From: Shinella sp. SUS2
GTDB taxonomy: Bacteria; Pseudomonadota; Alphaproteobacteria; Rhizobiales; Rhizobiaceae
Assembly: GCF_001262505.1 (NCBI RefSeq)
Contig: NZ_KQ410735.1
Location: 64,798 to 128,797 of the forward strand
DNA length: 64,000 nt
Reading direction: 5' to 3'
The notes beneath the pieces were generated by a model that was given only the letters and a program-made list of their open reading frames with translations, was not told the DNA's origin and made no database searches. A program made the translations under genes and the position numbers. This document shows, in pieces, positions 17,601-27,504 of this stretch; position 1 is the stretch's first letter, and each line of letters starts with the position of its first letter.

Positions 17601-19481
17601 GGCGACATGTCGGGCGACGTCTTCGGCAACGGCATGCTGCTGTCGCGCAAGATCCGGCTCCTCGCCGCCTTCGACCACCGCGACATCTTCATCGATCCCA
17701 ACCCGGACACCGACACGTCCTTCGCCGAACGGCGCCGCATGTTCAACCTGCCGCGCTCCAGCTGGCAGGACTATGACCGCTCGGTCCTGTCCAAGGGCGC
17801 AATGATCATCCCGCGCACGGAAAAATCCGTGACGCTCACGCCGGAAGCCATGGCCGTGATCGGCATCGACAAGGCCAAGGCGACGCCCTTCGAGATCATG
17901 ACGGCGATCCTCAAGGCGCCGGTCGACCTGATGTGGTTCGGCGGTATCGGCACCTATATCCGCGGCCAGAACGAGACGGATGCCGAGGTCGGTGATCGCG
18001 CCAACGACCCGATCCGCATCGTCGCCGACGACGTGCGCGCCAAGGTGATCGGCGAGGGCGCCAATCTCGGTGTCACCCAGCGCGGCCGCATCGCCTTCGG
18101 CCTCAAGGGCGGGCGCTGCAACTCGGATGCCATCGACAACTCGGCCGGCGTGAACTCGTCGGACGTCGAGGTCAACATCAAGATCGCGCTCGCCTCGGCC
18201 ATGCGCGACGACCGGCTGCCGCGCGCCAAGCGCAACGTTCTGCTCGCCTCGATGACGGACGAGGTGGGGCACCTCGTGCTGCGCAACAACTACCTGCAAT
18301 CGCTGGCGATCTCGCTGACGGAAAAGCAGGGTGCCGCCAACCGCGCGCCACTGACCCGCCTGATGGATCGCTTCGAGGCCGCCGGCCAGCTCAACCGAAA
18401 GGTCGAGACGCTGCCCGACGACCGCACGGTCGCCGAACGCTACCAGGCCGGCAAGCCGCTGACGCGGCCGGAGATCGGCGTGCTGCTCTCCTATGCCAAA
18501 CTGGTGCTGTTCGATGAACTCGTCCATACCGATCTGCCGGACGAGCCCTATTTCGAGCCGACGCTGATGGGCTACTTCCCGGCGAAGATGCAGAAGGCCT
18601 ATGCAGACGACATCCGTTCGCACCGCCTGCGCCGCGAGATCATTGCAACGATCCTCGCCAACGAGGTGATCAACCGCGGCGGCCCGGCCTTCGTCAACAC
18701 GCTGACCGACGGCACCGGTTTCGGTCCGGCGGATGCGGTAAAAGCCGCCGTCATCGCCCGCGACGGCTACGGCCTCGCCGCCCTCTATGCCGGCGTCGAT
18801 GCTCTGGACAACCAGGTTTCAGGATCGGTGCAGAACGAGCTCTACGAGGAGATCGGCCGTATCTACGCTTCCGTCACCAGCCTGCTCCTGACCACCGGTG
18901 CGGTCTCCGGCCCGATGGAGCAGGCGGTGCACAAGCTCAAGCAGGCCCTGAAGCAGCTGCGCCCGCATCTTGCCACCCTCATCTCCGAGCAGGCCGGCGA
19001 CGAGGCCCGCCGCAAGGCCCATGCCTATGAGGACGAAGGCGTGCCGACGGAGCTGGCCGAGGAGATCGCCACGCTCTCCATGCTGACCTTCGTGCCGGAG
19101 GTCATGCTGATCGCCGGGGCGACGGGCGACACGCTCGGCAAGACGGCGCAGACCTTCGCCGGCATCAGCGCAGCACTCAATATCGGCCGGCTGCTTTCGG
19201 CGGCCAGCCGCATCCCGACCGGCGATCTCTATGAAGCGCTCGCCCTGCAGCGCAGCCTCACCGACATCGCCAATGCCCGCCGGGACCTCGCCACCGTGGT
19301 GCTGACACGCCACAAGGGCGACAAGGCACCGCTCGCCACCTGGCAGCAGGGTGACCGCGAGCGCCTCGCCCGCGTCACCGCCAACCTCTCGGCGCTGACG
19401 GAAGCAGGCGAAGCCACGCTCGCCAAGGTCAGCGTCGCCGCTGGCATCCTGAGCGACCTCGCACAGGAACGGGCCCGGTAA
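14700..19481 (+). CDS. gdhB: NAD-specific glutamate dehydrogenase (large, GDH_180 type)
   Basis: The 1593-residue protein belongs to the large NAD-GDH class (L-180/PF05088) that deaminates glutamate to 2-oxoglutarate. The N-terminal ~600 residues carry ACT-like regulatory modules ([30 protein letters not shown]). The catalytic core from about residue 720 includes [43 protein letters not shown], and the nucleotide-binding part [19 protein letters not shown]. Size equals that of known members, with no frameshift. The start has GAGGGAGAA upstream. It is monocistronic and followed by a palindrome. The class is amino-acid responsive in other bacteria; nothing here shows how it is controlled. Confidence 0.95.
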   Translation: [1593 protein letters not shown]

Positions 19482-19553
19482 GGCACGCCCTTGCCTCATC
19501 GCGGCCACCTTCCGTGCGGCCGTGGCTATCGCGCCTTTGCGCAACCGCAACTG

Positions 19554-19580
19554 CCCTCTCTGCCTGCCAGGCAGAGAGGG
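19554..19580 (+). terminator. Probable terminator hairpin after NAD-GDH gene
   Basis: CCCTCTCTGCC (19554-19564) pairs with GGCAGAGAGGG (19570-19580), an 11-bp perfect stem with a 5-base loop. The following TCTCAC is not a true T-run. Confidence 0.5.
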
Positions 19581-19679
19581 TCTCACCGCACCCGTTGAAT
19601 CCCGTCACCGGCAAATGCTAGCCTCCCGGCGTAACCGGCGTGAAAACCCGCCGCAGCGATTCGAAAAGCGGGGATAGGC

Positions 19680-21056
19680 GTGGCGGAAGCAGCGGCAGGG
19701 CGGACGAGCCGCCTCGGCATAACGGGCTGGATGCTGTTCGACTGGGCAGCGCAGCCGTTCTTCACGGTCATCACCACCTTCATCTTCGGCCCTTACCTCG
19801 TCTCGCGCCTCACCGAAGACCACGCGGCCGGGCAGGCGGCCTGGAGCTATACGCTCACCATCGCCGGCGTCACCATTGCGTTGCTCGCCCCGATCATGGG
19901 CTCCATCGCCGATGCCTCCGGCGCGCGAAAGCCCTGGATCGCCGCCTTCGCCGCCATCAAGATCCTGTCTCTCTTCGCCCTCTGGTATGCCGCGCCCGGC
20001 AGCAGCCTCATCTTCGCCATGGCGATGATCGTGCTCGCCACCGTGGCGGCGGAGTTCTCCATCGTCTTCAACGATTCGATGATGCCGCGCCTGGTGAGCC
20101 CCGCGGATGCCGGCCGCATCTCCAACATCGCATGGGGCCTCGGTTATCTCGGCGGCATGATCGTGTTGATTGCGGTCGTCGCCCTTCTGGCCGCAAATCC
20201 GGAGACAGGCCGGACGGCGATCGGCATCAGCCCGCTCTTCGGCCTCGACGCTGCCGCAGGCGAAGATGCCCGCATCACCGGGCCGATCTCGGCGCTGTGG
20301 TACCTCGTCTTCATCCTGCCGATGTTCTTCTTCACGCCGGACCAGAGCCGGGGGCTGCCCATTGTTGCTGCGGTGCGCGCCGGCTTCGCCGATCTCACAT
20401 TCGCACTGCGCGACCTTCGCAGAAAACCGGGCATCCTGCGCTTCCTCACTGCCCGGATGATCTATCAGGACGGGGTCAATGGGCTGCTGGCGCTCGGCGG
20501 CACCTTCGCCGCCGGCATGTTCGCCTGGCAGACCTTCGAACTCGGCATCTACGGCATCATCCTCAATGTGGTGGCTATCGGCGGCTGCCTCTATGCCAGC
20601 CGCATGGACCGGCGTCTCGGCTCGAAGACCGTGGTGGTGATAAGCCTCGTCTGCCTGACGCTGGCCACCATCGGCATCGTCTCCACCGGCCCGGGCTTCA
20701 CGCTGTTCGGCCTGTTGCCCTTGCCGACCGCCGATTCCGGCGGCCTGTTCGGCACCGCAGCGGAAAAGGCCTATATCGTCTACGGCCTTCTGATCGGCAT
20801 CGCCTTCGGCCCCGTCCAGGCCTCCGCTCGTTCCTATCTCGCCCAGAGCATCCATCCGGACGAGGCGGGCCGCTACTTCGGCCTCTATGCCCTGTCCGGC
20901 CGCGCCACATCCTTTCTCGCCCCGCTCTCCGTCGCGCTCGTCACCACGGCGACCGGCTCGGCGCGCCTCGGCATGATGGCGCTTATCGCCTTCCTCCTCG
21001 TCGGCTTCCTGCTCCTGCTGCGCACGCCCTATCCGGCAGCGAAGGTGGAGGCCTGA
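19680..21056 (+). CDS. UMF1/Atg22-like MFS transporter
   Basis: A 458-residue integral membrane protein with about 12 hydrophobic segments. ITGWMLFDWAAQPFFTVITTFIFGPYL is the hallmark N-terminus of the UMF1 family (relatives of yeast vacuolar Atg22). APIMGSIADASGARKPWIAAF and GRYFGLYALSGRATSFLAPLSVAL are the matching TM2-3 and TM11 loops. Substrates are not established in bacteria; amino acid or peptide efflux has been suggested for the family. The GTG start at 19680 is preceded by GGGATAGG. It is convergent with purH. Confidence 0.87.
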   Translation: MAEAAAGRTSRLGITGWMLFDWAAQPFFTVITTFIFGPYLVSRLTEDHAAGQAAWSYTLTIAGVTIALLAPIMGSIADASGARKPWIAAFAAIKILSLFALWYAAPGSSLIFAMAMIVLATVAAEFSIVFNDSMMPRLVSPADAGRISNIAWGLGYLGGMIVLIAVVALLAANPETGRTAIGISPLFGLDAAAGEDARITGPISALWYLVFILPMFFFTPDQSRGLPIVAAVRAGFADLTFALRDLRRKPGILRFLTARMIYQDGVNGLLALGGTFAAGMFAWQTFELGIYGIILNVVAIGGCLYASRMDRRLGSKTVVVISLVCLTLATIGIVSTGPGFTLFGLLPLPTADSGGLFGTAAEKAYIVYGLLIGIAFGPVQASARSYLAQSIHPDEAGRYFGLYALSGRATSFLAPLSVALVTTATGSARLGMMALIAFLLVGFLLLLRTPYPAAKVEA

Positions 21057-21110
21057 AACGCGAAACGCCCCGCAAGCGGGGCGCTGCTATCCGGCGAAGA
21101 ATCCGGCTAA

Positions 21111-21143
21111 AATGTTCCGGGAAAGCATGACGGCTTTCCCGGA
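21111..21143 (-). terminator. Terminator for purH
   Basis: TCCGGGAAAGC (21116-21126) pairs perfectly with GCTTTCCCGGA (21133-21143). Read on the minus strand it is followed by a TTTT run. A second GC hairpin at 21066-21083 may stop the UMF1 transcript. Confidence 0.7.
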
Positions 21144-21165
21144 GTTAGAAAGAGGCCGAAACGGT

Positions 21166-22776
21166 CTAGTGACGGAAATGGCGCATGCCGGTGAAGACCA
21201 TCGCGACGCCCGCCTCGTCAGCCGCGGCAATCACCTCCGCGTCGCGCATCGAACCGCCCGGCTGGATCACCGCCGTCGCGCCCGCAGCGATCGCCGAGAG
21301 CAGGCCGTCAGCAAAGGGCAGGAAAGCTTCCGACGCGACGGCCGAACCCCGCGTCAGCGGCTCGGCAAGCCCCATGGCCTTGGCCGCTTCCTCGGCCTTC
21401 AGGCCGGCGATGCGGGCGGAATCGACACGGCTCATCTGGCCGGCACCGATGCCGGCCGTCTGGCCATCCTTGGCATAGACCACAGCATTCGACTTGACGT
21501 GCTTGGCAACCTTGAAGGCGAACTTCATATCCACCAATTCCTGGGCGGTCGGCGCACGCTTGGTGACGACCTTCAGCTCAAGGTCCTCGACCATACCGTT
21601 GTCGCGGCTTTGCACGAGCAGGCCGCCCGACACGGTCTTGGCAGAAAGGCCGGGCACGCGCGGATCGGGCAGGGCGCCCGTCACCAGCAGGCGCAGGTTC
21701 GGCTTGCCGGCAATGATGGCCCGGGCTTTCTCGTCCGCGTCCGGCGCGATGATGACCTCGGTGAAGAGTTTGACGATCTCCTCCGCCGTTTCGCCATCGA
21801 GTGTGGTGTTGAGCGCGATGATGCCACCGAAGGCCGAGACCGGATCGCAGGCGAGCGCCCGCGCATAGGCATCCTTCAGCGTCTTGCCGGTAGCAACGCC
21901 GCAGGGATTGGCATGCTTGATGATCGCGCAGGCCGGGCCGTTCTCCGGCAGGAATTCGGCGACGAGCTCGAAGGCCGCATCGGTGTCGTTGATGTTGTTG
22001 TAGGAAAGCTGCTTGCCCTGCAGCAACGTGGCGGTCGCGACGCCCGGGCGGTTTTCACCCGTCACGTAGAAGCCTGCCTTCTGGTGCGGGTTCTCGCCAT
22101 AACGCATCTCTTCCTTCAACACGCCGCCGAGCACGCGGTGGCGGGGCATCGCGATGTCGAGCGCATCGGCGAACCAGTTGGAGATGGCCGCGTCATAGGC
22201 CGCCGTGCGGGCATAGGCCTTCGCCGCCATACGCTGGCGGAAGGCGTAGGAGGTCGAACCGTCGGCGAGTTCCTCAAGCAGCGCAGGATAATCGGCAGGA
22301 TCGGTGACGATGGTCACATAGGCGTGGTTCTTGGCCGAGGCGCGGATCATCGCCGGGCCGCCGATGTCGATGTTCTCGACCGTCGTCGGATAGTCACCCC
22401 CCTTGGCGCGCACTTCCTCGAAAGGATAGAGGTTGATGACGGCAAGGTCGATCGCGCCGATACCGTGTTCCTTCATCGCCTCGACATGCTCCGCATCGTC
22501 ACGGATCGCCAGTAGGCCACCATGCACGGTGGGATGCAGCGTCTTTACGCGGCCGTCCATGATTTCCGGAAAGCCCGTAACCTCGGAAACGTCGGTGACG
22601 TCAAGCCCGGCGTCGCGGAGCGCCTTGTGCGTGCCGCCGGTCGACAGCAGCCGCACGCCCTTCTCGGCAAGGGCCCGGGCGAGGTCGACGACGCCGGCCT
22701 TGTCGGAGACGGACAGCAGGGCCGTGCGCAGGGCGACACGATCGGGGGCGGGGATCTTCTTGGAAATGACGGCCAT
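21166..22776 (-). CDS. purH: Bifunctional AICAR formyltransferase/IMP cyclohydrolase
   Basis: PurH (536 aa) carries out the last two steps of IMP synthesis. The N-terminal MGS-like cyclohydrolase domain starts [35 protein letters not shown] and contains [17 protein letters not shown]. The C-terminal transformylase domain has [10 protein letters not shown], the catalytic Lys-His in [21 protein letters not shown] and the terminal FTGMRHFRH. The ATG at 22776 matches family starts; 21 upstream in-frame codons are not conserved. It lies 102 bp downstream of the heparinase-like gene in the same direction and may share its transcript. Confidence 0.97.
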   Translation of the reverse strand: MAVISKKIPAPDRVALRTALLSVSDKAGVVDLARALAEKGVRLLSTGGTHKALRDAGLDVTDVSEVTGFPEIMDGRVKTLHPTVHGGLLAIRDDAEHVEAMKEHGIGAIDLAVINLYPFEEVRAKGGDYPTTVENIDIGGPAMIRASAKNHAYVTIVTDPADYPALLEELADGSTSYAFRQRMAAKAYARTAAYDAAISNWFADALDIAMPRHRVLGGVLKEEMRYGENPHQKAGFYVTGENRPGVATATLLQGKQLSYNNINDTDAAFELVAEFLPENGPACAIIKHANPCGVATGKTLKDAYARALACDPVSAFGGIIALNTTLDGETAEEIVKLFTEVIIAPDADEKARAIIAGKPNLRLLVTGALPDPRVPGLSAKTVSGGLLVQSRDNGMVEDLELKVVTKRAPTAQELVDMKFAFKVAKHVKSNAVVYAKDGQTAGIGAGQMSRVDSARIAGLKAEEAAKAMGLAEPLTRGSAVASEAFLPFADGLLSAIAAGATAVIQPGGSMRDAEVIAAADEAGVAMVFTGMRHFRH

Positions 22777-22878
22777 TGGGGGCGCTCCGTTCTGACGGCC
22801 CGGAAGGGCGGGCCGGATGGTCATGCGCCCCGTTATCACAGGCCCGGCCGCGAGAAAACCGCCAAACGCCGGGAATTC

Positions 22879-24561
22879 TCAGCGTTGCCGCACCAACGAC
22901 CACTGAACTTCGGCCACTTTGGCAAGCGGCATGGTCAGCGTGAGCTGGCGCGAGGCCCTGACACCGGAAGGATCGGCGAAGAAGACATCCTCCTCTTCCG
23001 CCACCGCGACATCGACGCAGGTCAGCGCCCAGGCCTCGCCGTCAGGGGCGATCAGCCGCGTCTCGTTGGCCGATACCCTGTAGAGTTGGATCGTCGGGTG
23101 GATATGGAAGCGCACCACTGCCGTGCCCTTCTCGATCGCACCGTCCGGATCGGCGGGCTTGTAGAAGCGCTCCCGGCCACGGATCTCACCGCCCGTCGCC
23201 GCAACGAGGATATCCCGTTCGTAGAGCAGGCCGAAGCGCTTGAGATAACCGTCATGGGTCGCCGTCACGCTGTCGGCGCCCGACTGACGCTCGGCCCGCG
23301 CCACGTCCACCTTGCTGATGCCGCCGACGACGATCGGCCCCAGGAAGCGGGAGGTGGAAATCCGCGAGGAGGATGTGTCGTTGAGCGTGGCGACGGAATG
23401 GGCTGCGGTGGTACGCGACATCTGCCTGAGTGCCTCGCCGGCAAAACGCGGACGACCGGAATTGACGATGAAGCGGTTCTTGCCCGAGGACACTTCAATG
23501 GAAAGCGCACCGGCGGCGGCTGTCGCCGACAGATCGACAGATTTGGGCACGCCCGTATCCATCAGAACGACCGTTTCCTGGACCGCCAGGCGATCATACC
23601 GGCTCAACGGCAATGCCTTGAAGGGCGCACCGCCGGTCTCGTCATACCGCAGCACCGACATCAGCTCATTTGCAAGCGTATAGGTCGCGCCATTGAACAG
23701 CGCGAGCTCGCCACCCTGATGGCGGAAGAAGCGCAGCGCCGGGAAGATACGGTCGATCGAGGGGATGAGCTGCGCCGGCATGTCGTGGCCGAGATTGACA
23801 TAGGTCTGGCGCAACGGCAGCAGGTCGAGCAGCACATCGAGCGCGGCGCGCGGATTGCGGGAGGAATGACCACCGTCCGGCAAAATCTGCCGGTCGAGCT
23901 CCTCGTCGAGATGGCGGGCGGCCTTGCGCATGCGCGAGGCCGAGCTCGGCATGGCGATGGAGGCCATGGCGAGCGCAATACGCACCCTGAGCCGCGGTTC
24001 GCCATCGCGCGTCGTATCGGCGACATGGCGCAGATACCGAACCTGGAAGGCGAGACTCTTCAGGAAGCGGCGATAGAACGGATAATCGGCATCCTTCAGG
24101 ACAACAGGCGAATGGGACAACCAGGCGATGATGCGCTGAGCGGCGACATCCGGCCGCCAGGCAAGCCCGCCGATGACGCGTCCATGGCTCTGCAGCCAGT
24201 CGTCCACCACGAAGCGGGCGGTATGGGCCGCCTTTTCCGGATCCACCAGCCGCATGTGCCGCAGCCAGCCGAAGGAATGCAGGCGCACCGCGAACTCCTC
24301 CGAGGGAAGCTCCAGCGCGAAGGGTGATTCGCCGTCGCATTCAAGAACGCGGCCAGCCAGCGGAAAGCGGCCGGCAACGATTTCTTCGCCGGCAAACGAA
24401 TCAGCAGGGTGAAGGTCTGTCGGCGCGACGACCAGCCGGTCCGGCGTACCGCCGGAAAAGCGCATGGCACTGATTCGCCCGAGGGCGAGCCTCCGAGAAA
24501 ACCGGCGCCAACCCTCACGCATATACAGATAGAGAAGCCGCTGCCTGTCGGAAAGCTGCAT
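22879..24561 (-). CDS. Heparinase II/III-like protein
   Basis: The 560-residue protein has an N-terminal alpha-toroid region with FGWLRHMRLVDPEKAAHTARFVVDDW and W..DVAAQRIIAWLSHSPV, and a C-terminal beta-sandwich (IVNSGRPR..., SHDGY-like ATHDGYLKRFG, VVRFHIHPTIQL) as in heparinase II/III family lyases. The substrate is unknown. No signal peptide or lipobox is visible at MQLSDRQRLLYLYMREGWRRF, odd for a polysaccharide lyase fold. The ATG at 24561 has AGGAGG 12 bases upstream. The order rsmB - heparinase-like - purH is what I recall from other Rhizobiaceae, which hints at a conserved core role rather than scavenging. Confidence 0.83.
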   Translation of the reverse strand: MQLSDRQRLLYLYMREGWRRFSRRLALGRISAMRFSGGTPDRLVVAPTDLHPADSFAGEEIVAGRFPLAGRVLECDGESPFALELPSEEFAVRLHSFGWLRHMRLVDPEKAAHTARFVVDDWLQSHGRVIGGLAWRPDVAAQRIIAWLSHSPVVLKDADYPFYRRFLKSLAFQVRYLRHVADTTRDGEPRLRVRIALAMASIAMPSSASRMRKAARHLDEELDRQILPDGGHSSRNPRAALDVLLDLLPLRQTYVNLGHDMPAQLIPSIDRIFPALRFFRHQGGELALFNGATYTLANELMSVLRYDETGGAPFKALPLSRYDRLAVQETVVLMDTGVPKSVDLSATAAAGALSIEVSSGKNRFIVNSGRPRFAGEALRQMSRTTAAHSVATLNDTSSSRISTSRFLGPIVVGGISKVDVARAERQSGADSVTATHDGYLKRFGLLYERDILVAATGGEIRGRERFYKPADPDGAIEKGTAVVRFHIHPTIQLYRVSANETRLIAPDGEAWALTCVDVAVAEEEDVFFADPSGVRASRQLTLTMPLAKVAEVQWSLVRQR

Positions 24562-24677
24562 GGTTAACGAATGCCTCCTTGGCCTATAGCTAGGCCGAGA
24601 AGGCAAGCGACGTCAATTGACTGCCGGTCGATGGACTGTTGACGACGGTGGAAGCCGTTCCCAGGCGCCCTTGCAGA

Positions 24678-26084
24678 TCAGCCGGCATGGACGAGCCGCA
24701 CGGCATAGAACCCATCCAGGCCACCGGCATGGCTGGCGGTTGCGGGCAGCATCGCAGGCGTGGTGCGGAATTCGCCGCGCGGGGAAATCGCCTCTTCCAA
24801 ACCCGGCCAATCGGCAGGATCGACCGGCGCAATGCGCCAGTCCGGATTGTCGGCGAGAACGCGGGCTACCATCTCCTCGCCTTCGCTCGGATCGAGCGAG
24901 CAGTTGGAGAAGACCAGCTCGCCGCCGGGGCGCACCAGCGTCAGCGCGTGGCGCAGCAGGCGTTCCTGCAGGCCGGCCAGCTTGCCGATATCCTCCGGCC
25001 CCTTGGTCCAGAGCACGTCGGGATGGCGGCGGATCGTGCCTGTCGAGGAGCAGGGTGCGTCGAGAAGAACGGCATCGAAGAGTTCACCCGGGCGGTATTC
25101 CGCCATGTTCGCCTCAACGGTCTCGGCCGAGAGGCGGAGCCGGTCGAGATTGCCGACAAGCCGCTTCAGACGGTTGCCGGACTGGTCGAGGGCGGTGACC
25201 CTGGCCCCCGCTGCGGCGAGCTGCGCGGTCTTGCCGCCGGGCGCAGCACAGAGATCGGCGACCCGCTTGCCCGTAAGATCCGAAAACAGCTTTGCCGGCA
25301 GGCTTGCCGCGGCATCCTGTACCCACCATTCCCCGTCCTCAAAGCCTTCGAGTGCCGGAATGGCACCGGAAGCGACCGGAAGGCGGACCGACCCTGTCGG
25401 CAGAATCAGGCCACCGAACCGCTCGGCCCAGCCTTCGGCGTCGGACTTGACCGTCAGATCGACAGTGGAGGGCTCGAGCAAGGCATCGGCGATGCGCGCG
25501 GCGTGGTCATGTCCGTAGACGGCGGCTAGCCGCTCATGGAACCAGGCCGGAATGACGGAAACGGCTTTTGTCGCCGTCAAATGCGAGGCTTTTTCGCGCG
25601 ACAGGCGGCGCAGCACCGCATTGGTGAGGCTCGCGAAACGGCGGTTGCGCGGATCGATCTGCGCCTGCTCGACCGCGAGGTCGACAGCGGAGTGATCGGG
25701 CACGTCGAGATAGAGGATCTGTGCCGCCGCGACCGTCAGCACGTGATGCAGCGCACGGGCGCCATCAGGCAGGGGCGTGCCGACCAGCGTGTCGAGGATA
25801 GCCTCGATGCGGGGGAGGTGGCGCAGCGCCGTGTTGAGGATGGCGCGGACGAGCGCACGGTCGGCATCGTTCAGCTGGCAATAGGCCGGGTTGCCGTTTT
25901 CGAGGTCAAGCATGCCGTCGAGCGGCGTCCTGCGATCGACGACAGCCGCCAGGATCTTGGCCGCGGCCTGCCGGGCGCGCAGGCCCGGCTTTTCCGGATG
26001 GTTGGCTGCGGCATCCGCAGACGGCCCCTTGCTGGGGCGATGGCGTTTCGGATGCGATCTGTTTTTTCGATTATCGTCGTTCAA
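24678..26084 (-). CDS. rsmB: 16S rRNA m5C967-type methyltransferase RsmB/Sun (TTG start)
   Basis: A 468-residue RsmB-like enzyme. A basic N-terminal tail is followed by a NusB-like RNA-binding domain (residues ~35-165: [20 protein letters not shown]) and a SAM-dependent RNA m5C methyltransferase domain with [13 protein letters not shown] (SAM site), [15 protein letters not shown] (motif IV Cys, ~C345) and [14 protein letters not shown] (motif VI catalytic Cys, ~C395). The start TTG at 26084 overlaps the htpX stop (TTGA), implying coupled translation. Confidence 0.93.
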   Translation of the reverse strand: MNDDNRKNRSHPKRHRPSKGPSADAAANHPEKPGLRARQAAAKILAAVVDRRTPLDGMLDLENGNPAYCQLNDADRALVRAILNTALRHLPRIEAILDTLVGTPLPDGARALHHVLTVAAAQILYLDVPDHSAVDLAVEQAQIDPRNRRFASLTNAVLRRLSREKASHLTATKAVSVIPAWFHERLAAVYGHDHAARIADALLEPSTVDLTVKSDAEGWAERFGGLILPTGSVRLPVASGAIPALEGFEDGEWWVQDAAASLPAKLFSDLTGKRVADLCAAPGGKTAQLAAAGARVTALDQSGNRLKRLVGNLDRLRLSAETVEANMAEYRPGELFDAVLLDAPCSSTGTIRRHPDVLWTKGPEDIGKLAGLQERLLRHALTLVRPGGELVFSNCSLDPSEGEEMVARVLADNPDWRIAPVDPADWPGLEEAISPRGEFRTTPAMLPATASHAGGLDGFYAVRLVHAG

Positions 26085-27046
26085 GACCAGGGACCTTTGG
26101 GCGGTTCGGAACCTCCGCGTCCCCAGCCGGTCGATGGGACGGAACGCGATTTGCGGGACGGATTATCAGCCCGCACCGGCTCCGTCGAGCGCATCTCTTT
26201 GCCGCGGGCCATTTCCTGAAGCGCGGCGATGCGGTTCTCCGTGTTCGGATGGGTGGAGAACAGGTTGTCCATGCGCTCGCCCGACAGCGGATTGATGATG
26301 AACATATGGGCTGTCGCCGGATTGTGCTCGGCGCCGTCGTTGCGAATGCGGCCGGCAGCGACCGCGATCTTCTTCAAGGCGGACGCGAGCCAGAGCGGAT
26401 TGCCGCAGATCTCCGCACCCCGCTTGTCGGCAGAATATTCACGGGTGCGGCTGATTGCCATCTGCACCAGCATGGCAGCGAAAGGGGCGACGATCATGGC
26501 AATGAGCACACCGATGAAGCCGAGCGGGTTGTTGTTTTCCCGGTTGCCGCTACCGCCGAAGAACATGGCGAAGTTGGCGAGCATGGAGATCGCGCCGGCA
26601 ATCGTCGCCGTCAGCGTCATGGTCAGGGTGTCGCGGTTCTGGATATGCGCGAGCTCATGCGCCATCACGCCCGCCACCTCTTCATAAGTCAAGGCATGCA
26701 GCAGGCCGGTCGAAGCGGCAACCGCGGCATTCTGCGGGTTGCGGCCGGTGGCAAAGGCATTCGGCTGGTCGCTGTTGATGACATAGACGCGCGGCATGGG
26801 CAGGCCGGCGCGTTTGGCAAGATCACGCACGATGCCGTAATATTCCGGCGCCGAACGCTCATCGACCTCCTTGGCGCCATACATGGACAGCACCATGCGG
26901 TCGGAATTCCAGTAGGAAAAGAAGTTCATGGCGATGGCGACGAGAAGCGCGATCAGCATGCCGCCCTTGCCGCCGATGAGCAGGCCCACGCCCATGAAAA
27001 GCGCCGTCATCACGGCGAGAAGCATGGCTGTGCGAACGATGTTCAT
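26081..27046 (-). CDS. htpX: Membrane metalloprotease HtpX
   Basis: The 321-residue inner-membrane M48 protease degrades misfolded membrane proteins. There are two N-terminal membrane spans (residues ~5-22 and 28-46), the zinc motif [10 protein letters not shown] (H130-H134), two more hydrophobic spans ([35 protein letters not shown]), and the distal zinc-binding Glu region [15 protein letters not shown]. It ends with a charged, Pro/Gly-rich tail. The ATG at 27046 has AGGAGC upstream; similarity begins at MNIVRT. A parS-like site lies 60 bp upstream. rsmB follows with overlapping codons. Confidence 0.95.
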   Translation of the reverse strand: MNIVRTAMLLAVMTALFMGVGLLIGGKGGMLIALLVAIAMNFFSYWNSDRMVLSMYGAKEVDERSAPEYYGIVRDLAKRAGLPMPRVYVINSDQPNAFATGRNPQNAAVAASTGLLHALTYEEVAGVMAHELAHIQNRDTLTMTLTATIAGAISMLANFAMFFGGSGNRENNNPLGFIGVLIAMIVAPFAAMLVQMAISRTREYSADKRGAEICGNPLWLASALKKIAVAAGRIRNDGAEHNPATAHMFIINPLSGERMDNLFSTHPNTENRIAALQEMARGKEMRSTEPVRADNPSRKSRSVPSTGWGRGGSEPPKGPWS

Positions 27047-27105
27047 ACGTTTTCGGCTCCTGTCTGGTCTCTTGCCGGGTTGCCATTCACCTGTTGTCAA
27101 GGGAA

Positions 27106-27121
27106 TGTTTCACGTGAATCA
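27106..27121. other. parS-like site 1 (upstream of htpX)
   Basis: TGTTTCACGTGAATCA matches the chromosomal parS consensus TGTTTCACGTGAAACA at 15 of 16 positions. It is intergenic, about 11 kb from parB. Confidence 0.8.
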
Positions 27122-27258
27122 GCGCTTTCCACAACGCCTTCACGCCCAGCTTTTTACATGTCGTTCTCGCAAAACCGCTGCACACTTTTGCGCGACATGC
27201 CTTATAGGATGGGAAGCGAACAGGAATTCTTCAATATCCGGGAAGGATGCCCAATTTC

Positions 27259-27456
27259 ATGCAAAGCGACAACGACAATCATACGGACGGCCGGAAAGTG
27301 CTGTCCCCCGCCGCCCAGCGGGCCCTTCAGGAAGCAGAAGAACGCCGCAAGGCCGCCCCGCAGGCGGAACCCGCCCCGGAGACCGGTGGACGCGGCGGAG
27401 CCGATCCGGCCCGCTTCGGTGATTGGGAGATCAAAGGCCGGGCGATCGATTTTTGA
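27259..27456 (+). CDS. DUF1674 protein (succinate dehydrogenase assembly factor 4 homologue)
   Basis: About 65 residues ending in the invariant DUF1674 signature GGRGGADPARFGDWEIKGRAIDF, after a charged helical segment (SPAAQRALQEAEERRKAA). Eukaryotic members (SDHAF4/Sdh8) bind flavinylated SdhA and help complex II assembly; a similar role is inferred for bacteria. The ATG at 27259 sits 12 bases after GGAAGG, whereas the ATG at 27247 touches that site directly and is less likely. It lies alone between htpX and a palindromic region, with no sdh genes in the window. Confidence 0.85.
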   Translation: MQSDNDNHTDGRKVLSPAAQRALQEAEERRKAAPQAEPAPETGGRGGADPARFGDWEIKGRAIDF

Positions 27457-27504
27457 CCGGATACGCCCGGCATGTCTCCTTCATCACGGTGGGGTGTGAT
27501 CCGC

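Noticed and set aside
15003..18623. Long open frames antisense to the NAD-GDH gene (450 and 611 codons)
   Set aside because: They are mirror frames of a high-GC gene, with His/Arg/Asp-rich composition and no family similarity. The sense frame is a complete known enzyme.
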